Source: Croceibacterium_B sp963783195 (GTDB lineage: Bacteria > Pseudomonadota > Alphaproteobacteria > Sphingomonadales > Sphingomonadaceae). From it: a stretch of DNA of 64,000 nt. The stretch lies in assembly GCA_963783195.1 (NCBI GenBank), contig CAWAMV010000004.1, positions 744,001 to 808,000 on the forward strand. The letters run 5' to 3'. Both the position numbers and the translations under genes were made by a program. This document shows, piece by piece, positions 53,815-62,989 of the stretch (position 1 is the first letter of the stretch; each line of letters begins with the position of its first letter). The notes beneath the pieces are model-generated. The model was not told the DNA's origin and searched no databases. It worked only from the letters and a program-made list of their open reading frames with translations.

Positions 53815-54296
53815 CCCTGGTCCTCGGGCTGGACCCTTCGCTGTCCTGCACCGGCTGGGGGCTGGTGCGTGCCGAGGGTTCGCGGCTGGTGCATGTCGCG
53901 AACGGGCAGGTGCCCACCGATCCCAAGGCGCCGATGGCCGAGCGGCTGCACCACCTGCACGATGCCATCGCCGCGGTGATCGCCGCCCACGGGCCGGACC
54001 GGGCCGCGGTGGAGGAGGTCTTCCTCAACAAGAACCCCCAGTCCACGCTCAAGCTGGCGCAGGCGCGCGGGGCGGTGCTGGCGGCCTGCGGCAGGGGCGG
54101 CGTGCCGGTTGCGGAGCACGCCGCGCGGCTGGTCAAGAAAGCGGTCGTCGGTACCGGCGCAGCCGAGAAGACCCAGGTCCAGGCGATGCTGAAGATCCTG
54201 CTGCCCGGCGCGCGGATCGAAGGCGCCGACGCGGCCGACGCTCTGGCCGTGGCGATCGCCGACGCGCATCTTAGCCAGAAACCGGGGGTCCACTGA
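53811..54296 (+). CDS. ruvC: Holliday junction resolvase RuvC
   Basis: RuvC cuts four-way DNA junctions made in recombination and repair, together with RuvAB. The 161-residue protein has the RNase-H-like fold with the acidic residues in LGLDPSLSCTGWGL, AVEEVFLNKNPQST and DAADALAVAIADAH. The GTG start at 53811 overlaps the stop of DUF3147. ruvA and ruvB, often next to ruvC, are not adjacent here. The stop overlaps the next ATG as TGATG. Confidence 0.95.
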   Translation: MTLVLGLDPSLSCTGWGLVRAEGSRLVHVANGQVPTDPKAPMAERLHHLHDAIAAVIAAHGPDRAAVEEVFLNKNPQSTLKLAQARGAVLAACGRGGVPVAEHAARLVKKAVVGTGAAEKTQVQAMLKILLPGARIEGADAADALAVAIADAHLSQKPGVH

Positions 54297-54610
54297 TGTA
54301 CCTCGTGGTCTTCCGCAATCGCAAGCGCGCCGACATGGACAAGTCCGCCTATGCCGCCGATGCCGCGGCCATGGAGGCGTTGGCCATGCGCCAGCCGGGC
54401 TATCTCTCGTTCAAGTCCTACACTGCCGAGGACGGGGAAGTCGTGGCGCTCAGCGAATGGACCGACGAGGCCTCGGCCCGCGCCTGGGGCAAGGTGGAGG
54501 AGCACCGCGGCATCCAGCGCAAGGGCCGCGCCGAGTACTACGCTGACTACACTCTGTTGGCCTGCGACGCGCCGCGCACCCATCGGTTCCCATCGAAGGA
54601 CCCTGCATGA
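54296..54610 (+). CDS. Antibiotic biosynthesis monooxygenase (ABM) domain protein
   Basis: The 104-residue product (MYLVVFRNRKRADMDKSAYA, then MRQPGYLSFKSY, VALSEWTDEASARAWGKVEE) is a single ABM domain, a ferredoxin-like dimeric alpha-beta barrel. Family members include small monooxygenases that need no cofactor, heme-degrading enzymes and proteins of unknown role; no specific active site can be named here. It overlaps ruvC by one base and the next gene by four, so it is firmly in the operon. Confidence 0.87.
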   Translation: MYLVVFRNRKRADMDKSAYAADAAAMEALAMRQPGYLSFKSYTAEDGEVVALSEWTDEASARAWGKVEEHRGIQRKGRAEYYADYTLLACDAPRTHRFPSKDPA

Positions 54611-54951
54611 TCGAGCTCTACGGCATTGCCAACTGCGACACCGTGAAGAAGGCCCGCGCCTGGCTCGCCGAGCGCGGGATCGCCTACACCTTCCACGACT
54701 ACAAGAAGGAGGGGGCGGACCCGGTCAGGCTGGCCGAATGGATCGACGCGAAGGGGTGGGAGACCGTGCTCAACCGCCGCGGCACGACCTTCCGCAAGCT
54801 GCCGGATTCGGAAAAGGAAGGCCTCGATGCCGCCCGTGCGGTGGACGTGATGGAAGCCAACCCCTCGACCATCAAACGCCCGATCGTCGAGTATCCCCGC
54901 GGCGTGCTCGTCGGCTTCGACCCGCCCGAATGGGCTGCCGCGCTCGGCTGA
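54607..54951 (+). CDS. ArsC/Spx-like (YffB family) protein
   Basis: The 114-residue thioredoxin-fold protein begins MIELYGIANCDTVKKARAWL; a single Cys (NCDT) stands at the active site, without the second Cys of the CxxC. The pattern FRKLPDSEK and IKRPIVEYPRGVLVGFDPPE fits YffB rather than true arsenate reductases. Probable glutathione-linked thiol chemistry is inferred from the family. Its ATG overlaps the ABM stop as ATGA. Confidence 0.87.
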   Translation: MIELYGIANCDTVKKARAWLAERGIAYTFHDYKKEGADPVRLAEWIDAKGWETVLNRRGTTFRKLPDSEKEGLDAARAVDVMEANPSTIKRPIVEYPRGVLVGFDPPEWAAALG

Positions 54952-54955
54952 GACG

Positions 54956-55528
54956 ATGAACCCGCTGGAGATCATCGCGGTCGTTCTCGGACTCGCCAAC
55001 ATCTGGCTGCTCGTCCGCCGGTCGATCTGGAACTACCCGTTCGGCATGGCGATGGTCGCGCTCTACGCAGCGATCTTCTTCGAGGCCAAGCTCTACGGCG
55101 AGGCCGGGCTGCAGATATTCTTCTTCGCGGTCAACGCCTACGGCTGGTGGCTGTGGGCGCGCGCCGGGGGGCTGGAACACGCAGTGGCGGTGCGCTGGCT
55201 GGGCTGGCCAGCGCGGCTGGCCTGGCTGGCGGGAATTGCCGTTATCGCCGCCACGCTGGGCACCGTCATGCACCGCCTGACCGACGCCGCCATGCCGTTT
55301 GCCGATGCGAGCATCACCGCCGCCAGCATCGCCGCCCAGCTCCTCCTCTCGTTTCGCCGGATCGAGAACTGGGTCTTGTGGATCGCCGTCGACCTGGGCG
55401 CTGTGGCGCTCTACATCTCGCGCGATCTCAACCTGACGGCGGCGCTTTACGTCGCCTTTTTCGCACTCTCGGTCCTGGGCCTGCGCGAATGGATCGGGGC
55501 CGCGCGGAAATCGCCCGCGGCGGCATGA
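54956..55528 (+). CDS. pnuC: Nicotinamide riboside transporter PnuC
   Basis: PnuC imports nicotinamide riboside for NAD synthesis through the inner membrane. The 190-residue protein begins MNPLEIIAVVLGLANIWLLV, has about seven hydrophobic segments and includes SIWNYPFGMAMVALYAAIFF and YGWWLWARAGG, as expected for the family. Its stop overlaps the start of the kinase gene as ATGA. The pair supplies uptake and first phosphorylation of nicotinamide riboside. Confidence 0.93.
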   Translation: MNPLEIIAVVLGLANIWLLVRRSIWNYPFGMAMVALYAAIFFEAKLYGEAGLQIFFFAVNAYGWWLWARAGGLEHAVAVRWLGWPARLAWLAGIAVIAATLGTVMHRLTDAAMPFADASITAASIAAQLLLSFRRIENWVLWIAVDLGAVALYISRDLNLTAALYVAFFALSVLGLREWIGAARKSPAAA

Positions 55529-56034
55529 TCCGGGTCTGTTTCCACGGGGCGGAGAGCACCGGCAAGTCGGTGCTGGCGGACAAGCTCGCCGCGGATTTCG
55601 GCTGCCCCCTGGTCCCCGAATACGGGCGCCAATACGCCGAGGCGCAGGGCACTGACTTCACCCTGGGCGACCTCCTCGTCATCGCCCGCGAGCAGGACCG
55701 GCTGATGCGCACGGCCTGCGCGGGCGATCCGCCGCTGGTCCTGCTCGACACCGACCCGCTGATGACCGCCGCCTGGGCCGAAATGCTGTTCGGCACGGTG
55801 CCGGGCGAACTGCTCGCCTTCGACAAGGCCGAGCTCTACCTGCTCTTCGCGCCGGATGTGCCGTGGGTCGCGGACGGGACGCGCTTCTTCGGCACACCGG
55901 AACAGCGCACCCGATTTGCACGAGCGGCCGAGACCATGCTGGTCCGCAGCGGGGTTCGTTACCACCGCGTGAGCGGCGACTGGGCCGGGCGCGAGGAGCA
56001 GGCCCGCGCCGCCATCCGCTCCGCGATCAGTTGA
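55525..56034 (+). CDS. NadR-type ribosylnicotinamide kinase (AAA ATPase)
   Basis: The 169-residue protein has the P-loop GAESTGKS (residues 8-15) and matches the kinase domain of NadR; the DNA-binding and adenylyltransferase domains of full NadR are absent. It should phosphorylate nicotinamide riboside imported by PnuC and so trap it in the cell. LVPEYGRQYAEA is typical for this domain. The start overlaps pnuC (ATGA), and the stop overlaps the end of the convergent MFS gene by eight bases. Confidence 0.9.
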   Translation: MIRVCFHGAESTGKSVLADKLAADFGCPLVPEYGRQYAEAQGTDFTLGDLLVIAREQDRLMRTACAGDPPLVLLDTDPLMTAAWAEMLFGTVPGELLAFDKAELYLLFAPDVPWVADGTRFFGTPEQRTRFARAAETMLVRSGVRYHRVSGDWAGREEQARAAIRSAIS

Positions 56035-57349
56035 TCTCGCCCTCCGGCAGTTCGGCCGCCTCGCGGCGCGAGCCTGCCTGCATCGTCGCGTAAGTCAACC
56101 CGCCGGCGACCGCGAGAGCAGCCATTGTCCAGAGGAGCAGGCTCATCTCCTGCGTTCCGCCCAGCACGGCGAACAGCGTCGCCCCGAGCGTCACCGGAAG
56201 ATTGCTGAGCGAGTTGTAGATCGTGAACTGGGTTGCCGCGACCGTCGGGTCCGACAGCTGCATTCGCAGCGGATTGGTACAGATGCTGGTGCAGGTCCCG
56301 AACAGGGAATAGATACAGGAAATGGCGACGAAACCGGCGGTGGTCGCGGCCCAGAACGCCTGTCCGTAAAGGATAAAGACGGCGAACAGCGCCACGCCTG
56401 CATAGATCGTCACGCTGGCGACGCGCGCACCCAGTTTCGAGGTCAGGAAGCTGCCCACGGCAATCGAAATCACCGATATCACCAGGTCGACCGTCGAGAT
56501 CATCCCGGAATAGGTCGCCGTGGTGAACCCGGCAAAACTGACGGCGATGATCGGCCAGAGCGTGTCCATCATGCCGGCGCCCGTGCGAGAAAAACCCGCC
56601 GCCAGGAGGAGCTTGAGGCTGTCGAACTTCAACAGCGATTTGAAAGCGGCCTTGGCCATGGGCAGCCATGCGCCGACATGACGTTCCCTGTTGATCGGGT
56701 GGGTCGTGCCCTCGCTCCAGGGGAATCGCTTCTCGCCCGGCCGCTCGCGGAGAAACACCACGTAGAGCGTGATCAGCAGAATGAAGGGCAGGAAGAAGAG
56801 GAAGGTGTCCTGGCTGCCGAAATACTGCAGGCCGAAGCCGGCGGCCGCCCCGGACAGGGCGCGGCCGACGGTCTGCCCGCCGAACATGAAGGCGCTCGCC
56901 GTGCCCTGCTCTTCTTCGGGCAGGGTGTCGACCGCCAGCCCGTCGACCGCCACGTCCTGGATGGCCGAACCGGCGCCGATCAGGAACACGATGTAGAGTA
57001 TCGTCTGCAGGTCGTCCGGGCCCGGGCCGATGATCGCGGCAATGGCAAAGCCCGCCACCATCAGGAGCTGCGCGCAGATCAGCCACGCGCGGCGCCGGCC
57101 CATCGGCAGGTAGGCATAGCGATCCATGAACGCGGCCGGGATGAACTTGAAGCTCCAGGGAAGGAACGACGTGCCGATGATGGCGGCGACCGACGTTTCC
57201 GGCGCGCCGTTGGCGATGAGCCACGCCGGAAAGGCGACGGTCGATACGCCGAGCGGAATGCCCTGGCCGATATAGAGCAGGAAGAAACTGAAGATGCGCA
57301 GGAACTTGTTTTCGGAGAGGATCATCGATCCGGCGACGCGATCGTTCAT
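56027..57349 (-). CDS. MFS transporter (AmpG/SLC33-like), paralogue of the gene at 59024-60358
   Basis: The 440-residue permease has about twelve hydrophobic segments. It starts MNDRVAGSMILSENKFLRIF, then FLLYIGQGIPLGVS, MDRYAYLPMGRRRAWLICAQ and AGSAIQDVAVDGLAVD, which fit the AmpG-like branch (muropeptide permeases and related acetyl-CoA-type transporters). The other MFS protein of this cluster shares these blocks at the same places, so they are duplicates. It is 77 bases after the GMC oxidoreductase gene. Substrate unknown; if the cluster is a unit, the permeases may move the GMC substrate or product. Confidence 0.88.
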   Translation of the reverse strand: MNDRVAGSMILSENKFLRIFSFFLLYIGQGIPLGVSTVAFPAWLIANGAPETSVAAIIGTSFLPWSFKFIPAAFMDRYAYLPMGRRRAWLICAQLLMVAGFAIAAIIGPGPDDLQTILYIVFLIGAGSAIQDVAVDGLAVDTLPEEEQGTASAFMFGGQTVGRALSGAAAGFGLQYFGSQDTFLFFLPFILLITLYVVFLRERPGEKRFPWSEGTTHPINRERHVGAWLPMAKAAFKSLLKFDSLKLLLAAGFSRTGAGMMDTLWPIIAVSFAGFTTATYSGMISTVDLVISVISIAVGSFLTSKLGARVASVTIYAGVALFAVFILYGQAFWAATTAGFVAISCIYSLFGTCTSICTNPLRMQLSDPTVAATQFTIYNSLSNLPVTLGATLFAVLGGTQEMSLLLWTMAALAVAGGLTYATMQAGSRREAAELPEGEIN

Positions 57350-57426
57350 GCGCTAGTTCTCCCGTATGCCCCGCGCGCACCGTAGGGGCGAGGTGGAACT
57401 TTGCAAATGTTACTTGTTTGCCCGCG

Positions 57427-59031
57427 CTACCTGTTCGCCCGGTGAACGAGATCGGCACACTTCTCGCCGATCATGATCGTCGGCGCGTTGGTGTTGCCGC
57501 GGATCAGTTTCGGCATCGAACTCGCATCGGCCACGCGCAGCCGCTCGATCCCGCGCACGCGCAATTCGGCGTCGAGCACGGCATTGCGCCCGGTGCCCAT
57601 GGCGCAGGTGCTCGTCGGGTGTCCGCCGCTGATGACCGTCTGTTCCATCCATGAATCGAGCGCTTCATCCCCAAGCGCATCGCGCCCCGGAGCGATCTCT
57701 TCGGTCACCGCCGAGGCCCCTGCGGGGGTGGCGAAAAAGCTGCGCATCAAGCGCATCGAGGCGCGCAGCCGCTCGCGGTCGCCGGGCTCGGCGAGGAAGT
57801 TGAGCAGCACCTTTGGCGGCGCGCCCGGGTCGCTCGACCCGAGCGTCACCTCACCCCGGCTCTCGGGGTTGAGCAGCACACAGCCGGCGGTGAGCTGGTG
57901 GCCCATGCCTTTGCGCCAGCCGGGAAACCAGACGCGTGCCATGTAGCTCGTATGGCTGACCTGGAACTGCAGGTCGGGCCGTTCCTGCTCGGGGCCGGAG
58001 CGGACGAAGCCTTGCACCGTCAGCGGGCTCTGCGCCGGTGTGCCCTTGCCGGTCAGGGCCCAGCGCAAGACGTTGAAGGCAAGGCGGTCGAGGCGCAGGT
58101 CGCGCTCGAAGGTGTTGGGTTGCGCGGCAGCCCAGATCGTCACCGCGATCGGGTGGTCCTGCAGGTTCTGGCCGACACCGGGGAGGTCACAGAGCACCTC
58201 GGTGCCATGCTCCTTCAGGTGCCCGGCGGGGCCGATCCCGCTCAGCATCAGGAGCTGGGGCGAGTGGAACGCGCCGCCGCACAGGATCACCTCGCGCCGG
58301 GCCCGTAGTATCCTGGTCTCGCCGTGGTGATGAAACTCGACGCCCACGGCGCGGTTGTTTTCGACGATGATCCGTGCCGCCGGCGCATCACTGAGGAGCG
58401 TGAAGTTCCGCCGGTTGCGAATGGGGTCGATGTAGGCCCGTGCGGTGCTTTCGCGTTGGCCCTTGCGAATCGTGCAGTCGGGAATGCCGAAACCCTCGGG
58501 CTCGGGCACGGCAAAATCGGGTTCGCGCGCGTAGCCGAGCGCTTCGCCAGCGGCATACATCGCCGGGGTCAGCTCGGGATGCGGCAACATCGGGGTGACC
58601 GCCAGCGGGCCGTCGCCGCCGTGGATCTCGCTCGCCCCGCGCCAGTTGCTCTCGGACTTGCAGAAGTACGGGAGGACGTCGTCGTAGCCCCAGCCCGGGA
58701 GGCCCATGTCGCGCCACCCGTCGTAGTCGGCGCGGTGGCCGCGGATATACATCGTGCCGTTGATCGAACTGGACCCGCCGAGCAACTTGCCGCGGGGCAG
58801 TGGCTGCGCCCGGCCACCCATGTGCGGGTCCGGTTCGCTCATTAGGTTCCAGCCCCAGCGCGGATCGGCCGCGACCGGCATCCAGGCGAGCGGCATGCGG
58901 ATCATCGCGCTGTCGCTGTCGGGCCCCGCTTCGAGCAGGGCGACGGTGGCGCCCGGGTCCTCGCTCAGGCGGGCGGCGACGACGCAACCCGCGCTGCCGG
59001 CGCCGACGACGATGTAGTCGACTTCATTCAT
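57427..59031 (-). CDS. GMC family FAD-dependent oxidoreductase (choline-dehydrogenase-like)
   Basis: The 534-residue flavoenzyme starts MNEVDYIVVGAGSAGCVVAA, with the FAD-binding GAGSAG, and has LLGGSSSINGTMYIRGHRAD, the GMC signature GGAFHSPQLLMLSGIGPAGH and the C-terminal GGHPTSTCAMG with the catalytic His. It should oxidise an alcohol to an aldehyde; the substrate is unknown and polyethylene-glycol and choline dehydrogenases are relatives. ATG 59031 overlaps the stop of the upstream MFS gene in ATGAATGA, so translation is coupled. Confidence 0.93.
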   Translation of the reverse strand: MNEVDYIVVGAGSAGCVVAARLSEDPGATVALLEAGPDSDSAMIRMPLAWMPVAADPRWGWNLMSEPDPHMGGRAQPLPRGKLLGGSSSINGTMYIRGHRADYDGWRDMGLPGWGYDDVLPYFCKSESNWRGASEIHGGDGPLAVTPMLPHPELTPAMYAAGEALGYAREPDFAVPEPEGFGIPDCTIRKGQRESTARAYIDPIRNRRNFTLLSDAPAARIIVENNRAVGVEFHHHGETRILRARREVILCGGAFHSPQLLMLSGIGPAGHLKEHGTEVLCDLPGVGQNLQDHPIAVTIWAAAQPNTFERDLRLDRLAFNVLRWALTGKGTPAQSPLTVQGFVRSGPEQERPDLQFQVSHTSYMARVWFPGWRKGMGHQLTAGCVLLNPESRGEVTLGSSDPGAPPKVLLNFLAEPGDRERLRASMRLMRSFFATPAGASAVTEEIAPGRDALGDEALDSWMEQTVISGGHPTSTCAMGTGRNAVLDAELRVRGIERLRVADASSMPKLIRGNTNAPTIMIGEKCADLVHRANR

Positions 59032-60358
59032 GCAACGTCGCTTCCAAGGTCCTCTCCCCCGCATGGGGCGGGGTGCGCTGGCCGATCCGGAGCATGAGGA
59101 CCAGCATGACGCCCACCGCGTAAAGCCCGGCCATCGTCCAGAGCACGAACGACAGCGCGGACAGCCCGCCGAGCACGGCGAACAGGGCAGCCCCGCCCGA
59201 GAGCGGGAAATTCCCGAGCGAGTTGTAGACGGTCATCTGCGTCGCGCCGACCTTCGATTCGCTCAGCGCCATGCGGATCGCCTGCTGGTTCATCTGTCGC
59301 AGCGGGCTGAACGAACCGTCGGCGATCATCAGCGCCGCGAAGGCCGCGGTCGTGGTGAAGAACAGCGGTGCAAACCCGGCGACCGCCGCCACCGCACATT
59401 GCCCCAGGACCATCGCCGCAAGCAGGTTGCGCGCCCCGAAGCGCGGGGCGAGGAAGCCCATCAGCACGATGCCGATCCCGGTTGCAGGTAGCGCAATGCC
59501 CGAATTGAGCGCGGTAAAGCCCGCCGCGTCGTAGCCGGCCAGGTTCGTTGCGTAGAGCGTCCACAGCGGCGTGCTCATCCCCGCGGCAAGCCCCACCGTG
59601 ACGACCGAGGCGATGTAGACGAGGCTGTCGCGCTTGACGATCTGCCGCAGCACTTCTCCCATCATCGGCAGCCAGGCCTCAGGCGCGCTGTGCTCGGCAT
59701 CGGGTGAGGGCTCGCCGGGGCTCCAGGGCCAGCGCCGCTCGCCCGACCGCTCGCGCACCATGATCGCAAAGACGGTGACCAGCGCGATCACCGGGAGGAA
59801 GGCGAGGAAGGTCACCTGCGGTCCGAAGTGCTGCAACAAGAAGCCTGAAGCGGCCCCGCTGGCGGCCATGCTGATGATGGCAGAGCCGAAAGTATAGGCG
59901 CCTGCCGGACCTTCCTCGCCTTCCTGCAGCAAGTCGACCGCGAGCGCGTCGGCGGCAACGTCCTGGATCGCGGTCGCGCCCGAGACGAGAAAAGTGATGC
60001 CGACGAGCACCGCGGTGTCGGTCGGACCGGGCGCGATAAGCGCGGCGGCAATCCAGGCGGCGGTCATCAGCCCTTGTGCGCCGATCAGCCAGGGCCGCCG
60101 CTTGCCCATCGGCAGGAACCCGTAGCGGTCGACCACCGGACCAATGAGGAACTTGAAGCTGGGGACGAGGTAAGCCGCGGCGACGAGCGAGGCGACCGTT
60201 TCCGCCGAAGCTCCGCTCGCTGCGGCCCAGGCCGGGATGCCGATGATCGTGACACCGGCAGGAACGCCTTGTGAAACGTAGAACAGCGCCAGCGTCAGAT
60301 AGCGCAGGAAGCGGCTCTCGCTCAGGACGAGACGCGACGGAGCGGCGACTGCGGCCAA
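59024..60358 (-). CDS. MFS transporter (AmpG/SLC33-like), paralogue of the gene at 56027-57349
   Basis: The 444-residue permease begins MAAVAAPSRLVLSESRFLRY and shows LFYVSQGVPAGVTI, VDRYGFLPMGKRRPWLIGAQ and ATAIQDVAADALAVDLLQEG, aligned with blocks of its paralogue two genes on. The last codons overlap the start of the GMC gene, so the gene order is permease, oxidoreductase, permease. It is likely the first gene of the three. Start codon choice is uncertain by a few codons because of several upstream in-frame positions without good ribosome sites. Confidence 0.88.
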   Translation of the reverse strand: MAAVAAPSRLVLSESRFLRYLTLALFYVSQGVPAGVTIIGIPAWAAASGASAETVASLVAAAYLVPSFKFLIGPVVDRYGFLPMGKRRPWLIGAQGLMTAAWIAAALIAPGPTDTAVLVGITFLVSGATAIQDVAADALAVDLLQEGEEGPAGAYTFGSAIISMAASGAASGFLLQHFGPQVTFLAFLPVIALVTVFAIMVRERSGERRWPWSPGEPSPDAEHSAPEAWLPMMGEVLRQIVKRDSLVYIASVVTVGLAAGMSTPLWTLYATNLAGYDAAGFTALNSGIALPATGIGIVLMGFLAPRFGARNLLAAMVLGQCAVAAVAGFAPLFFTTTAAFAALMIADGSFSPLRQMNQQAIRMALSESKVGATQMTVYNSLGNFPLSGGAALFAVLGGLSALSFVLWTMAGLYAVGVMLVLMLRIGQRTPPHAGERTLEATLHE

Positions 60359-60412
60359 ACTGGTTCTCCCCGGTTTGCCGGGGAATGCCGGGATATCGCC
60401 GGGCGGGCAAGC

Positions 60413-60584
60413 CTAGCGGTAGGAGGCGACGAGCTCGGCTTCGCTGCGCAGCCGCGCCGCGTCCTCCAGCTTGCCGAGCGCGGCATATTGCTCGGCTGCT
60501 GCAAGCCGCTCGGTCCGCTTGCGGTCGAGCAGGGCGGCGATGTCCCGGGCCGACAGCGCGTGCCTTGAGCGCGACCGGGGTCAT
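60413..60584 (-). CDS. Small UVR-motif-like protein coupled to ubiG, with a probable extra base
   Basis: The ATG at 60582-60584 overlaps the ubiG stop as ATGA and reads MTPVALKARA; in the next frame the sequence continues LSARDIAALLDRKRTERLAA, then AEQYAALGKLEDAARLRSEA and ends at TAG 60413-60415. The total of 172 bases is one more than a multiple of three, as in the other broken genes, so a single extra base near 60550 is likely. The repaired product has 56 residues, helical, and the ALGKLEDAARLR part resembles the UvrB/UvrC interaction motif. Function unknown. Confidence 0.5.
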
Positions 60585-61330
60585 GCGTGGCGCGCAGTCA
60601 CGATAAAGTTGAGCGAAAGGTCTCCCGACAGGTGAAGGCCCTTCGCTGGCGAGAAAGTGATTCCGCGCGCCGTGCCGACCGCGAGGCCGGCGTCCGCCGC
60701 CAGTTCGGCCAGTTCATCGGGCGTGACGAAGTCGTCCCAGTGATGCGTGCCCTTGGGCACCATTCCGAGCGCTTCGGCCGCGCCGACCAGCAGAAGGCGC
60801 GAGGCCGCGGTGCGGTTGGGGGTCGAAAGCACCATCAGTCCGCCGGGAGCCAGGTGCGCCGCCAGTTCGGCGAAGAAGACCGCCTTGTCGGCCACGTGCT
60901 CGAGCACTTCCATGGCGGTGACAAGATCGAACTGCCCGAGCCCCAGCGTGCCCAGCTCGCCCGCGCGGTAATCGATCGCGAGTCCCGAACCTTCGGCGTG
61001 GGCGCGGGCGGCTGCGACGTTTTCCGCCGCCGCGTCGACCCCGGTTACCTCCGCCCCGAGCCGGGCGAGCGGTTCGCACAACAGGCCGGCCCCGCAGCCG
61101 ACGTCCAGCGCGCGCTTGCCGGAGAGCGGCCTCACGCTCTCGGTGTTACCGCCCCAGTGGAGGTCGACGGCCTCGCGCAGGTAGGCGAGCCGCACCGGGT
61201 TGAGCTTGTGCAGCATTCCCGACGAGCCGTTCGGATCCCACCAGTCGGCTGCCAGCGCACCGAAGTGAGCGGCTTCGTCGGCTCGAATCGTGTGGGCGAT
61301 GGTTGCGCGTGTTACAGTTGCATCGGACAT
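60581..61330 (-). CDS. ubiG: Ubiquinone biosynthesis O-methyltransferase
   Basis: UbiG performs both O-methylation steps of ubiquinone synthesis using SAM. The 249-residue protein begins MSDATVTRATIAHTIRADEA and contains HFGALAADWWDPNGSSGMLH, which is typical for UbiG, and the SAM site ALDVGCGAGLLCEPLARLGA, followed by MEVLEHVADKAVFF. It is divergent from lysC, with 52 bases between the starts, and overlaps the small gene downstream by four bases. Confidence 0.96.
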   Translation of the reverse strand: MSDATVTRATIAHTIRADEAAHFGALAADWWDPNGSSGMLHKLNPVRLAYLREAVDLHWGGNTESVRPLSGKRALDVGCGAGLLCEPLARLGAEVTGVDAAAENVAAARAHAEGSGLAIDYRAGELGTLGLGQFDLVTAMEVLEHVADKAVFFAELAAHLAPGGLMVLSTPNRTAASRLLLVGAAEALGMVPKGTHHWDDFVTPDELAELAADAGLAVGTARGITFSPAKGLHLSGDLSLNFIVTARHA

Positions 61331-61382
61331 TCCCCGCTCCTAACAGCGCGCCGGACGTATCGCCAGCAGGGGACTTTGCCGC

Positions 61383-62651
61383 GTGGCCCGCATCGTGATG
61401 AAATTCGGCGGTACCTCGATGGCCGGGACCGAGCGCATTCGCCGGGTCGCGAACATCGTCCGCAAGCAGCAGGCTGCCGGGCACGAGGTCGCCGTCGTCG
61501 TCTCGGCGATGGCGGGCGAGACGGACCGGCTCGTGACCTTCTGCCGCGAGGCCAACCCGCTTTACGACCCGGCCGAATACGACGTCGTCGTTGCCGCCGG
61601 CGAGCAGGTGACGAGTGGGCTACTCGCCCTGACCCTGCAGGCGATGGGCTGCAAGGCGCGTTCGTGGCTCGGCTGGCAGCTGCCCATCCATACCTTCGAC
61701 GCCCATGCCAAGGCGCGAGTGGGCGAGATCGACGCCGAAGGGCTGATCGCCGCGATGGCGTCGGGCGAAATCGCCGTCATTCCCGGTTTCCAGGGCCTGT
61801 CGGACGAAGGCCGCGTCACGACTCTGGGCCGCGGCGGATCGGACACCTCGGCGGTCGCCATCGCCGCGGCGATCGGCGCAGACCGGTGCGACATCTACAC
61901 CGACGTCGACGGCGTCTATACCACCGACCCGCGGATCGTCGCCCGGGCGCGCAAGCTAAGCCACGTGACCTACGAGGAAATGCTGGAACTCGCCTCGGTC
62001 GGGGCAAAGGTGCTGCAGACCCGTTCGGTCAGCCTGGCGATGAAGAAGGGCGTACGGGTGCAAGTGCTGAGCAGCTTCGTCGACGACGACGCCCCGCCGG
62101 CCGACGACCTGCCCGGCACGATGATCGTCTCGGACGAGGAAATGGAAGGATTGGACATGGAACGCCAGCTCGTGACCGGAATCGCGCACGACAAGAACGA
62201 GGCGCGCGTCGTTCTCACCCGCGTGCCCGACAAGCCCGGCGCGGTGGCCAACATCTTCGCCCCGCTGGCCGATGCGTCGATCAACGTCGACATGATCATC
62301 CAGAACGTCGGCCGCGAGAAGGGCGAGACCGACGTGACCTTCACCGTGCCCCAGGCCGACCTTGCCCGCACCCAGGCGCTGCTCGAGGACCGGCAGCCGG
62401 AGATCGGCTTCAACCGCGTGATCACGGACAGCAAGGTCGCCAAGATCAGCGTGGTCGGCGTGGGCATGAAGAGCCACGCCGGCGTCGCGGCGACGATGTT
62501 CAAGGCGCTGGCCGACCGCGGGATCAACATCCAGGCAATCTCGACCTCCGAGATCAAGGTCTCGGTGCTGATCGACGAGGACGAGACCGAGCTCGCCGTG
62601 CGCGTGCTGCACACGGCCTACGGTCTCGATTCGCAAGACGAGGCCGCCTGA
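61383..62651 (+). CDS. lysC: Aspartate kinase
   Basis: Aspartate kinase starts the pathway to lysine, methionine, threonine and diaminopimelate. The 422-residue protein starts at GTG 61383 (MARIVMKFGGTSMAGTERIR, with the KFGGTS motif), continues with the kinase domain (LGRGGSDTSAVAIAAAIGAD) to about residue 250, and has two ACT domains (GAVANIFAPLADASINVDMI and GVAATMFKALADRGINIQAI) for feedback control by amino acids. Full length. It is divergent from ubiG. Confidence 0.96.
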   Translation: MARIVMKFGGTSMAGTERIRRVANIVRKQQAAGHEVAVVVSAMAGETDRLVTFCREANPLYDPAEYDVVVAAGEQVTSGLLALTLQAMGCKARSWLGWQLPIHTFDAHAKARVGEIDAEGLIAAMASGEIAVIPGFQGLSDEGRVTTLGRGGSDTSAVAIAAAIGADRCDIYTDVDGVYTTDPRIVARARKLSHVTYEEMLELASVGAKVLQTRSVSLAMKKGVRVQVLSSFVDDDAPPADDLPGTMIVSDEEMEGLDMERQLVTGIAHDKNEARVVLTRVPDKPGAVANIFAPLADASINVDMIIQNVGREKGETDVTFTVPQADLARTQALLEDRQPEIGFNRVITDSKVAKISVVGVGMKSHAGVAATMFKALADRGINIQAISTSEIKVSVLIDEDETELAVRVLHTAYGLDSQDEAA

Positions 62652-62989
62652 TTCGTTCAGGCCCGCCGTCCCCGGGATGAACGAAACGGCGGTTAATTGA
62701 TGAAACCCATGCGCGCTGCGCATCTGCACGGGCGCGGGCCGGAGCCGGGCAGGGCGATGCGGCAATCGACGGTTTGAAAGAGCCGGGGCGAAGCTAGGCA
62801 GATCGAGCGCCTGTAGGAAAACCGTTTCTGCCCTTTTTCGGGGCGAGCGACAAAGCGTGCCATCCCGGCACATGTCCCAATGGGCGGAACCCGCGCGGCG
62901 AATCGCCGTTAACCTTCGCGGAGGCCATCACCGCGCGCCCGCCCGGGCTCGACAGGGCGCGGCCGGTGGCTCGGTCAAGGAGACATGCG
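62652..62989. other. Intergenic region after lysC
   Basis: These 338 bases hold no protein frame I trust, no strong terminator and no tRNA. They should contain the promoter of the following lipoprotein gene, whose ribosome site AAGGAG is at 62978-62983, but I see no clear -35/-10 pair. Confidence 0.6.
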
